A stretch of DNA of 5,588 nt from positions 1 to 5,588 of the forward strand of contig CAYPOB010000048.1 of NCBI GenBank assembly GCA_964412405.1, read 5' to 3'. Below, piece after piece: positions 1-5,588 of this stretch (the stretch's first letter is position 1; the number at the start of each line of letters is the position of its first letter). The notes beneath the pieces are model-generated. The model saw only the letters and a list, made by a program, of their open reading frames with translations. It searched no databases and was not told the DNA's origin. Source of the stretch: JAJOKI01 sp964412405. Its GTDB lineage: Archaea > Halobacteriota > UBA148 > JAJOKI01. The translations under genes were made by a program, and so were the position numbers.

Positions 1-1155
1 ACCGAACTGGTTACGATTTACATCCCTCCTGATAAGCAGATATCCGATGTTGTGGCGCAGCTTAGAGATGAGCATGGACAGGCTGCGAACATTAAATCCA
101 AATCCACAAGGGTAAATGTTCAGAGCGCACTGGACTCCATCCTTGCAAGGCTCAAATATTTTAAAAAACCGCCAGAGAACGGCATGGTTATTTTTTGCGG
201 AATGATCTCCACCGGCGGAGACAGGAGCACAATGGAGACGATAGTCATAGAGCTGCCGGATCCCATTACGACATATATGTATCGATGCGGCTCGGAATTC
301 GTACTCGGACCGCTGGAAGACATGCTCACAGAGAAGAAAACATTTGGTTTGCTCGTCCTGGATCGGAGAGAGGCAACCATTGGTTTGCTGAAGGGGAGAC
401 ATATCGAGCCCATAAGGCACCTGACCTCCAACGTACCAGGCAAGCAGAAGAAGGGGGGACAATCAGCAAGGCGATTTCAACAATTGCGGCTAATCGCCAT
501 CAACGAGTTTTATAAGAGGATCGGAGACTCTGCCACCAAAATATTCCTTGAAGTGGATCACAAGGACCTGCAGGGCATACTGATTGGGGGTCCCAGCCCG
601 ACGAAGGAGGAGTTTATGAGTGGAGAGTATCTTCATCATGAACTGCAGCCGAAGATACGGGGAATATTTGATATCTCGTACACCGACGAGTCGGGATTAT
701 ACGAATTGTTGGATGCGGCGACGGATACACTTCAAAACCTGGACATGATGCAAGAGAAGACGTTGGTAAATCGGTTCATGAGGGAACTGGTGAGTGACCG
801 AGGTCTTGCCACCTATGGCGAAGATAGTGTCAGAAAAAATCTCAAAATGGGCGCAGTCGATACCCTATTACTCTCCGAAGATCTGAGGCGAATTCGAATA
901 TATGTCAAATGTACCAGTTGTGATTACCATTATGAAAAGACGGTTCAAAAATCGGATAAGTTGGAAACATGCCCAAGGTGCGATAAGGCACTTGAATTGG
1001 CGAAAATTATCGATATCGTAACCGAGTTATCCGAGATGGGTGAACAGATGAATTCCGTTATAAAGTTCATCTCAACAGATTTCGAGGAGGGTGAGCAGTT
1101 GATGAATGCATTTGGAGGAATTGCAGCGATTTTGAGATTTCAGACGGGAGTTTAA
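1..1155 (+). CDS. prf1: Peptide chain release factor aRF1, 5'-truncated by window edge
   Basis: Class I archaeal release factor, which reads all three stop codons in the ribosomal A site and triggers peptidyl-tRNA hydrolysis. The reading frame is open from base 1, and the codons before the GTG at 52 already encode family sequence (TELVTIYIPPDKQISDV), so that GTG is internal and the true start is to the left. 384 residues are visible; relatives have roughly 410-420, so about 25-35 are missing. Seen in order: the stop-codon-reading NIKS loop (nt 88-99), a YxCxxxF motif read as YRCGSEF (280-300), the catalytic GGQ (454-462, in KKGGQSARRF), and a CxxC...CxxC pair in the C-terminal domain (nt 910-921 and 970-981), probably a zinc site. 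No frameshift or missing key residue. The stop TAA is two bases before argS, so the two are likely co-transcribed. Confidence 0.96.
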   Translation, partial: TELVTIYIPPDKQISDVVAQLRDEHGQAANIKSKSTRVNVQSALDSILARLKYFKKPPENGMVIFCGMISTGGDRSTMETIVIELPDPITTYMYRCGSEFVLGPLEDMLTEKKTFGLLVLDRREATIGLLKGRHIEPIRHLTSNVPGKQKKGGQSARRFQQLRLIAINEFYKRIGDSATKIFLEVDHKDLQGILIGGPSPTKEEFMSGEYLHHELQPKIRGIFDISYTDESGLYELLDAATDTLQNLDMMQEKTLVNRFMRELVSDRGLATYGEDSVRKNLKMGAVDTLLLSEDLRRIRIYVKCTSCDYHYEKTVQKSDKLETCPRCDKALELAKIIDIVTELSEMGEQMNSVIKFISTDFEEGEQLMNAFGGIAAILRFQTGV

Positions 1156-1157
1156 AG

Positions 1158-2855
1158 ATGTTTATACAATTCAAAAATGAGATGAAATCACTGCTACAAA
1201 GCGCCGTCAAAGCAGCGGGATATGGGGCAGAGGACACATACTTGGAGGAATCTTCATATGCCGATATAGCTTCATCGATCGCCCTCAAGCTTGCGCCGCA
1301 ATACAGGAAACCACCTGCGAACATAGCAAAGGAAATCTTACAGAAGATTCAGATTCCGGATAAATCATATGTCGGGCGCGTAAAAGTCCAGGGAGCATAT
1401 ATCAATTTTTACGTCAATCGCAGCTTCCTGAACCAAACGATATTGAGTATATCTGAGGAACGAGAAAGTTATGGCTCGCTTCCCAAGAAAAATAAGCGAG
1501 TGATTCTTGAACATACCTCTGTCAATCCAACCGGGCCCATTCACGTTGGCAGGGGGCGAAACCCCATCATCGGCGACACATTGGCCAGGGCTCTCAGGTG
1601 CGCAGGCTATGATGTCGATGTGCAATATTATGTAAACGATATGGGCAAACAAATCGCGATGATCGTCTGGGGATATGACAATATCGATCCTAACGCCCTT
1701 CCTAAATTGGAAAAGGACAAGTCGGACCATGATGTCGTGCGATATTACCGAAAATCAACCGAGGCGGCATCAAATCCAGAGGTGGAATCAGCGATCATGC
1801 AACTATTGGGAGAATACGAGTCCTACAATCCCATCGTCATCAGGAAGTTCAAGAAAATTGTGGAACACTGTATCGAGGGGCAAAAGCAAACGTTAGAACG
1901 AATCAACATCTCCTTTGACAAATACGTGTGGGAATCACAATTCGTCAGAGATGGCACGGTGCATAAAATCATCGAGAAATTGAAAAAGACAAAATACGCC
2001 AGACTAAAAGACGGAGCATCGGTGCTCGATTTGACTCATTTTGGATTGGAGAAGGACTTTATACTGACGCGTTTCGATGGAACGACTCTATACACTACCA
2101 GGGATGTCGCCTATCATGTATGGAAGTTCGATAACGCCGATATCGTGATGAACGTGCTTGGGGAGGACCAGAAGCTGGCGATGGACCAATTAAAGTGCGC
2201 CCTTAAGATACTCGGTCTCGAGAGAGAACCACGAATGGTGTTTTATTCTTTTGTCTCACTACCAGAGGGCAAGATGTCAACGCGCAAAGGCACCACCGTC
2301 GATCTTGATGACCTGCTCGATGAGGCACTTGAACGTGCATACATCGAGGTACACAAGCGCAGACCTGAACTGCCAGAGGGCGAAAAGCGAAGAATAGCGG
2401 AAATCGTGGGGATGGGTGCAGTACGATTTGACATCATCAAGGTGGCGCCAGAAAAGATGATGACATTTAGGTGGGAGGATGCGCTGGATTTCGAGAAACA
2501 GGGAGCGCCGTTCATCCAGTATTCGCATGCCAGAGCATGTAGTATCCTTAATAAAGCGAAGCCGAAGAAGTTCAACCCGAACATGCTCGTCGAACTGCAG
2601 GAGATCAAACTGATCAAGAAGATGGCGATGTTTCCCAATGTCGTGGATGCGGTTGCACATAACCTCAAGCCGCACATCTTAGCGACCTATGCTAGAGAAT
2701 TGGCCGAGACATTTAATCAATTCTATCGCTTCGTCCCTGTACTCAAAGCAGAAGGAGAATTGAGAGATGCGCGACTGGCGCTGGTGAACTGTGCGAGAAT
2801 CGTCCTGGAAAATACATTGAATTTGCTTGGAATCGAGGCGCCAAAATCGATGTGA
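1158..2855 (+). CDS. argS: Arginyl-tRNA synthetase (class I)
   Basis: Ligates arginine to tRNA(Arg) using ATP, in the cytoplasm. It has 565 residues, normal for an archaeal ArgRS. Residues 1 to about 85 resemble the N-terminal Add-1 tRNA-binding domain. The class I nucleotide-binding fold carries the HIGH-type signature as HVGR (129-132, in NPTGPIHVGRGRNPIIGD) and the KMSK-type signature as KMSTRKG (372-378). HVGR instead of HIGH is, as I recall, also found in haloarchaeal ArgRS, so it need not mean loss of activity. The C-terminal DALR-type anticodon-binding domain is recognisable from FIQYSHARA and the ending LLGIEAPKSM. The ATG at 1158 is chosen because GGGAG (1146-1150), inside the last codons of prf1, lies seven bases upstream as a Shine-Dalgarno and because the length fits. 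The two-base gap to prf1 suggests an operon and probably translational coupling. Confidence 0.97.
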   Translation: MFIQFKNEMKSLLQSAVKAAGYGAEDTYLEESSYADIASSIALKLAPQYRKPPANIAKEILQKIQIPDKSYVGRVKVQGAYINFYVNRSFLNQTILSISEERESYGSLPKKNKRVILEHTSVNPTGPIHVGRGRNPIIGDTLARALRCAGYDVDVQYYVNDMGKQIAMIVWGYDNIDPNALPKLEKDKSDHDVVRYYRKSTEAASNPEVESAIMQLLGEYESYNPIVIRKFKKIVEHCIEGQKQTLERINISFDKYVWESQFVRDGTVHKIIEKLKKTKYARLKDGASVLDLTHFGLEKDFILTRFDGTTLYTTRDVAYHVWKFDNADIVMNVLGEDQKLAMDQLKCALKILGLEREPRMVFYSFVSLPEGKMSTRKGTTVDLDDLLDEALERAYIEVHKRRPELPEGEKRRIAEIVGMGAVRFDIIKVAPEKMMTFRWEDALDFEKQGAPFIQYSHARACSILNKAKPKKFNPNMLVELQEIKLIKKMAMFPNVVDAVAHNLKPHILATYARELAETFNQFYRFVPVLKAEGELRDARLALVNCARIVLENTLNLLGIEAPKSM

Positions 2856-2912
2856 TGCGGAACAGTCAAAGCGTATCAACGACTTCAACAGATTGAAAAA
2901 CGTCCGCGGAGC

Positions 2913-2920
2913 GTATTTTA
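2913..2920 (+). promoter_or_regulatory. Weak TATA-like element upstream of taw1
   Basis: GTATTTTA lies in the 131-base gap between argS and taw1. With archaeal spacing it would start transcription near 2940 and give a leader of about 45 bases containing the taw1 ribosome binding site. The match to the archaeal box is poor, and taw1 could equally be read through from prf1-argS. The rest of the gap shows no tRNA or clear terminator. Confidence 0.22.
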
Positions 2921-2974
2921 GATGAACATAATGGGTAGTGGGATATTGGTAGTTTCACCGATATTTATGACCAA

Positions 2975-2983
2975 GGAAGTGAT
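2975..2983 (+). promoter_or_regulatory. Ribosome binding site that fixes the taw1 TTG start
   Basis: GGAAGTGAT matches the archaeal anti-Shine-Dalgarno complement GGAGGTGAT at eight of nine positions. Its GGAAG core ends seven bases before TTG 2987. The next in-frame start, ATG 3017, has no purine-rich site before it, so the TTG is preferred. Confidence 0.7.
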
Positions 2984-2986
2984 GGA

Positions 2987-3910
2987 TTGCACGAAAAGAG
3001 TGTTGCACCGAATGATATGCTAAAAAAACAAGGATATCATGTGGTCGGAGAGCATAGCGCAGTAAAGTCGTGCCTATGGCTGAACAGGTCTCTCAGGGGC
3101 GAGAGCGCTTGTTACAAATCCAAATTTTATGGGATACAATCACACCGCTGCGTACAAATGACGCCAACGTTATCGTGCAACCATCGGTGCATTTTCTGCT
3201 GGCGTCCGATAGAGATGGCCATTCCCAAGCATGGATGGGATGACCCAAAGACGATCGTTGAGGGTTGCATCGCTGCACAGATGCGGTTGATATCTGGATA
3301 TGGTGGCGCCACCACTACCGATATGCAAAAACTGGAAGAGGCTAAAAAGCCGATGCATGTAGCGATATCGCTTGCTGGCGAGCCCACGTTGTACCCCCAT
3401 CTGCCTGAGCTGATAGAGGCGTTCCACAAACGAGAAATGACCACATTCGTCGTGACGAATGGAACGCATCCAGCGATGCTTGCAAGGATCGTGCCGACCC
3501 AGCTTTACATCTCGCTGGATGCTCCGGATCAAGAGACATATAAAAACATATGCAATCCAATCAAAGATACATGGAATGACATCAATGAATCACTTGAGAT
3601 TTTGCGTACCAAAGATATCAGAACGGTTATCAGGATTACACTCGTCGATGGGATAAATCTCAAGGACCCTGAGAAATATGCCAAATTGATAGAAAAAGGA
3701 GAACCAGATTACGTCGAGGTGAAGGCATATATGCATCTGGGTTTTTCTAGGCAGAGGCTACCAAGAACTGCGATGCCACCCCATAAAACAATTCTCGAGT
3801 TTGCCGGAAGGCTCGCAGAGACATTAGGATATTCAATAGTGGATGATGTAGAGATAAGTCGCGTTGTGCTATTATCAAAGGTTAATAAGACCAAGAGAGT
3901 ACTAATGTGA
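2987..3910 (+). CDS. taw1: tRNA 4-demethylwyosine synthase, radical SAM (Taw1/TYW1)
   Basis: Condenses pyruvate with N1-methylguanosine-37 of tRNA(Phe) to form 4-demethylwyosine (imG-14), the tricyclic step of wyosine synthesis. It has 307 residues from the TTG, the usual archaeal length, without the flavodoxin domain of eukaryotic TYW1. The radical-SAM cluster motif CX3CX2C is C64, C68, C71 (in CNHRCIFCWRP). Three further cysteines, C29, C42 and C55, have the same 13-13 spacing as the second-cluster cysteines of the M. jannaschii enzyme (C26, C39, C52). K44, after C42-Y43, aligns with a Lys proposed near the pyruvate site there. AGEP (130-133) is the GGEP-type SAM motif; TNGT follows at 157-160. 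Family signatures KFYGI, SHRC and VKAYM are present. C55 to C64 is one residue shorter than in M. jannaschii. An in-frame TAG at 2936-2938 limits upstream extension. The gene is convergent with the small minus-strand gene. Confidence 0.95.
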   Translation: MHEKSVAPNDMLKKQGYHVVGEHSAVKSCLWLNRSLRGESACYKSKFYGIQSHRCVQMTPTLSCNHRCIFCWRPIEMAIPKHGWDDPKTIVEGCIAAQMRLISGYGGATTTDMQKLEEAKKPMHVAISLAGEPTLYPHLPELIEAFHKREMTTFVVTNGTHPAMLARIVPTQLYISLDAPDQETYKNICNPIKDTWNDINESLEILRTKDIRTVIRITLVDGINLKDPEKYAKLIEKGEPDYVEVKAYMHLGFSRQRLPRTAMPPHKTILEFAGRLAETLGYSIVDDVEISRVVLLSKVNKTKRVLM

Positions 3911-3962
3911 AGCGTCGCGATCGCTTAATATCTGGCAAACCTGCATTTGTAAAGCAGACGCT
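3911..3962. repeat. Weak inverted repeat between convergent genes
   Basis: AGCGTC (3911-3916) and GACGCT (3957-3962) are perfect 6-base inverted arms. Between them is a second small hairpin, CTGC-TT/AA-GCAG with one bulged base (3941-3957). It starts one base after the taw1 stop codon and lies just beyond the end of the minus-strand small gene, so it could stabilise or end transcripts from either side. There is no T-tract next to it, and arms this short can arise by chance. Confidence 0.25.
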
Positions 3963-3982
3963 ATCTCCTGGAATTGCACTGG

Positions 3983-4099
3983 TTACTTGCAACACCCGGA
4001 GAATATTTTCTTAATCTTATCCACAATCCCCTCTGGTTTTTTAGCCTCTACTTCCTTTTCCTTTGGTTCTGCGCATTTGGTCGTCGCCTTTTTTGTCAA
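3983..4099 (-). CDS. Uncharacterised 38-residue Lys-rich protein with C-terminal Cys pair
   Basis: I do not recognise a family. The reading frame runs from TTG at 4099-4097 to TAA at 3985-3983, and its length puts it below usual ORF cutoffs. Signs that it is real: AGGTGA (4110-4105) lies five bases before the TTG as a strong archaeal ribosome binding site, and a good TATA box lies at the right distance upstream. The protein looks structured. There are 11 Lys against six acidic residues, an alternating Lys/Glu linker in the middle, and then a likely amphipathic helix ending in PEGIVDKIKKIFSGCCK. Cysteines are C9, C36 and C37. There is no signal peptide or membrane segment. An in-frame GTG (4108-4106) would overlap the binding site and is less likely; a TAG stop precedes it. 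The gene is convergent with taw1 and divergent from sepS. Metal or redox binding through the Cys residues, or nucleic-acid binding through the basic charge, are possible but unsupported guesses. Confidence 0.68.
   Translation of the reverse strand: MTKKATTKCAEPKEKEVEAKKPEGIVDKIKKIFSGCCK
4037..4042 (+). terminator. T6 tract, possible taw1 transcription stop
   Basis: A run of six T in a pyrimidine-rich stretch (about 4016-4069), about 127 bases after the taw1 stop. Archaeal RNA polymerase often terminates at U-rich tracts without a hairpin. The tract is the complement of Lys codons in the minus-strand small gene, so it may simply reflect that coding sequence. Confidence 0.25.
4089..4094 (+). 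terminator. Second T6 tract, possible back-up taw1 stop
   Basis: Another six-T run, opposite the first Lys codons of the minus-strand small gene. If taw1 transcripts run this far they are antisense to that whole gene. It would be the last such tract before the sepS promoter. Confidence 0.2.
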
Positions 4100-4104
4100 T
4101 GATC

Positions 4105-4110
4105 TCACCT
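4105..4110 (-). promoter_or_regulatory. Ribosome binding site of the small minus-strand gene
   Basis: Read on the minus strand this is AGGTGA, an exact part of the archaeal anti-Shine-Dalgarno complement, followed by five bases (GATCA) and then TTG. It decides the TTG start over the overlapping in-frame GTG. Confidence 0.65.
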
Positions 4111-4133
4111 AAGATAGTATCTATGGTTCTTAG

Positions 4134-4141
4134 TATATAAA
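4134..4141 (-). promoter_or_regulatory. TATA box of the small minus-strand gene
   Basis: On the minus strand this reads TTTATATA, a near-ideal archaeal TATA box. A start site about 25 bases downstream would fall near 4112, leaving a short leader that just includes the AGGTGA ribosome binding site. The orderly spacing of box, binding site and TTG supports both promoter and gene. Confidence 0.6.
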
Positions 4142-4165
4142 ATATTGACCCGATGATACAGATAA

Positions 4166-4173
4166 CTTAAATA
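4166..4173 (+). promoter_or_regulatory. TATA box of sepS
   Basis: CTTAAATA fits the archaeal TTTAAATA-type box. The expected start, 25-27 bases from its centre, is about 4195-4197, only a few bases before ATG 4201. There is no Shine-Dalgarno before that ATG, so sepS is probably read from a leaderless or nearly leaderless mRNA. Confidence 0.55.
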
Positions 4174-4200
4174 AAGAGATTCGACATTCATTTAAGATAC

Positions 4201-5588
4201 ATGAAGTTCGAGCCGAATGATATCAAGGAAAGAGCCAAGAAGGACTTTGAGAAGGTGTGGTTAGAGACTGCCAGGTTTGTCGATGGGCGAGAGAGAAAAT
4301 TTACAATACCAAAAAGGAGGGGACAAAAGCATTTACTCACGACATATTCTGACAAGGCGCGCGATATACTTCTGGACATGGGCTTTGATGAAGTCGTCTT
4401 GAAGCCCATCTGGGATGAGCAACATGTTCGGCTTCAGTATGGGCCTGAGGCGCCTGCAATACTTGACCGCCTTTATTATCTCGCCACCCTTCCAAGACCT
4501 GACATCGGCCTATCTGACGAAAAGAAGAAAATGATCAAGGATAGGATAAAGGGTTTTGATAAGTTCAAGGAGCTTCAGAATGTTTTAAAGGATTATAAAA
4601 GAGGACAAATCGAATCCGGCGAAGATTTTACCGAAGCGCTGGTCACGCGGTTGGGGGTGGACACCGTTGATACGCACTACTTGCTTGACGAAGTCTTCTC
4701 CGAATTAAAAAACATCAGAGCACTGCCTACCACGCTGACGCTGACGTCCCATCTCACGACGGCATGGTTTCCCACGCTCCAGGCAGTTCAACATAAAAAA
4801 GAGTTGCCCGTGGTGCTGTTCACTTTTGGATGGAGATACAGGCGAGAACAAAGAGAAGATGCGACACATCTGAGGGCGCACTACAACCTCAGCATGGTAG
4901 TAATGGACGAAGACATCACCATAGCAGATGGCAGATATCTCACTGAAGAATTCTTCAAAAGGATGGGGTATGGCGAGATAGAATTTCGGGCAAAACCAAA
5001 CGCTCCTGCTTACTATGCCCCCGGGACCAATTATGAGGTCTTTGCGAAGCATCCGGAAAAGGGTTGGATCGAGGTCACTGAGATCGGCATGTACTCGCCC
5101 GTTGCCCTTGCAAACTACGGCATCGAATATCCTGTGTTCAATTCGGGTCCAGGATTGGGTAGAATGATCATGATTTCGGAGAATATTTCCGATATCAGAG
5201 AGGTACATTTTCCAGAACTGTATAAAGAACTCTGCCTGAATGATGAACAGATCGCCAAGATGATGTCCATCGATAAAGTGCCGGTTACGCCCATCGGGAG
5301 GGAAATTGCGGAGGCAATAGTCAGGACGTGTGAACAATATGGCAATACACCATCCCCCTGCAAGTTCGATGCGTGGGAGGGCAAATTAAATGGCGAGCAG
5401 GTTACCGTATCGGTAGTTGAACGGGAGGGGGGCACAAGGCTTTGTGGACCCGCCCATCTCAACGAAATAGTGGTGTACAACGGAGACGTCATCGGCACCC
5501 TCCCGACGAAAAAATTCAAAGAGATTCGTGATAAGGGCATCAGCACGGGCATCCGATTCATCGACGGATTCGCAGCATTGGCGGCGCA
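4201..5588 (+). CDS. sepS: O-phosphoserine--tRNA(Cys) ligase (SepRS), divergent, 3'-truncated by window edge
   Basis: Class II synthetase related to the PheRS alpha chain. SepRS attaches O-phosphoserine to tRNA(Cys), which SepCysS then converts to Cys-tRNA. The frame is open from ATG 4201 to the window end: 462 codons of about 525, missing roughly the last 60. The start MKFEPNDIKERAKKDFEK parallels the A. fulgidus start. Family signatures include YGPEAPAILDR, YLATLPRPDIGLSD, SHLTTAWF (183-190), the motif 2 core YRREQ (213-217), MYSPVALANYGI (297-308), the motif 3 region NSGPGLGR (314-321) and, near the end, STGIRFIDGFAA. Catalytic Arg214, Glu216 and Arg321 are present. By gapless alignment to my recollection of A. 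fulgidus SepRS, H186, T188, S233 and N325 are kept (H184, T186, S231, N314). However, S231 is Asn229, the pocket SASC reads NLSM, ATFG reads TEIG, and the motif 3 Glu is Gly320. It could therefore be a SepRS subfamily or a paralog with shifted substrate preference. Confidence 0.9.
   Translation, partial: MKFEPNDIKERAKKDFEKVWLETARFVDGRERKFTIPKRRGQKHLLTTYSDKARDILLDMGFDEVVLKPIWDEQHVRLQYGPEAPAILDRLYYLATLPRPDIGLSDEKKKMIKDRIKGFDKFKELQNVLKDYKRGQIESGEDFTEALVTRLGVDTVDTHYLLDEVFSELKNIRALPTTLTLTSHLTTAWFPTLQAVQHKKELPVVLFTFGWRYRREQREDATHLRAHYNLSMVVMDEDITIADGRYLTEEFFKRMGYGEIEFRAKPNAPAYYAPGTNYEVFAKHPEKGWIEVTEIGMYSPVALANYGIEYPVFNSGPGLGRMIMISENISDIREVHFPELYKELCLNDEQIAKMMSIDKVPVTPIGREIAEAIVRTCEQYGNTPSPCKFDAWEGKLNGEQVTVSVVEREGGTRLCGPAHLNEIVVYNGDVIGTLPTKKFKEIRDKGISTGIRFIDGFAALAA

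Noticed and set aside
195..515. Second plus-strand open frame inside prf1
   Set aside because: It is out of frame with conserved aRF1 motifs (YRCGSEF, GGQ) that lie in the same stretch.
52..1155. GTG at 52 as the start of prf1
   Set aside because: The frame is open to base 1 and the upstream 17 codons encode conserved aRF1 sequence, so the gene is truncated by the window rather than starting there.
1542..1553. HVGR in place of HIGH in ArgRS as a sign of inactivation
   Set aside because: As I recall, HVGR with a following Arg-Asn-Pro segment is found in other euryarchaeal ArgRS enzymes, and the KMSTRKG loop is intact.
2243..2677. Long minus-strand open frame (144 codons) inside argS
   Set aside because: It is opposite a well-conserved ArgRS region, has Ser/Arg-rich low-complexity translation and no family signature.
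2856..2986. Possible tRNA or other RNA gene between argS and taw1
   Set aside because: No cloverleaf, T-loop sequence or strong paired stem was found; only a short TCCGCGGA palindrome.
3917..3924. GCGATCGC palindrome, identical to the cyanobacterial HIP1 repeat
   Set aside because: I noticed only this one copy, and the genes are archaeal, so it is most likely chance.
4705..5561. Two long minus-strand open frames (210 and 148 codons) overlapping sepS
   Set aside because: They mirror a plus-strand frame with clear SepRS signatures throughout, they overlap each other in different frames, and neither product resembles a protein family.
4201..5588. Annotation of this gene as PheRS alpha subunit (pheS)
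   Set aside because: The fold is shared, but the start, the YGPEAPAILDR and LPRPDIGLSD segments and the C-terminal STGIRFIDGFAA region match SepRS.

Overview
This window appears to be chromosomal DNA of a euryarchaeon. The evidence is an archaeal/eukaryotic-type release factor (aRF1), an archaeal wybutosine enzyme (Taw1), and above all a phosphoseryl-tRNA synthetase (SepRS). SepRS is characteristic of methanogens, Archaeoglobus and related methane- or alkane-oxidising lineages that make Cys-tRNA(Cys) indirectly. Archaeal TATA-like boxes, GGTGAT-type ribosome binding sites and TTG starts fit this. I cannot assign a genus. The similarity I can recall best for SepRS is to Archaeoglobus fulgidus, and an ANME/Syntrophoarchaeia/Methanomicrobia-type organism would fit equally well.

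Layout. 1-1155 (+) is the 3' part of prf1 (aRF1), whose start lies left of the window. 1158-2855 (+) is argS, only two bases after the prf1 stop and evidently in the same operon. 2856-2986 is a short intergenic stretch with a weak TATA-like element and a strong ribosome binding site. 2987-3910 (+) is taw1, starting with TTG. 3983-4099 (-) is a small gene of 38 codons, convergent with taw1, with its own TATA box, Shine-Dalgarno and TTG start. 4100-4200 is a divergent promoter region. 4201-5588 (+) is sepS, cut off by the right edge after 462 codons; it has no stop in the window.

How the genes fit together. All four large genes act on translation: termination (aRF1), charging of tRNA(Arg), hypermodification of m1G37 in tRNA(Phe) (Taw1), and charging of tRNA(Cys) with phosphoserine (SepRS). 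SepRS needs SepCysS (plus SepCysE in some lineages) elsewhere in the genome to finish Cys-tRNA(Cys).

The two most interesting points are the undescribed Lys-rich protein with a C-terminal Cys pair, divergently transcribed from sepS, and the substituted substrate pocket of this SepRS. No CRISPR array, mobile element, tRNA or rRNA gene was seen.
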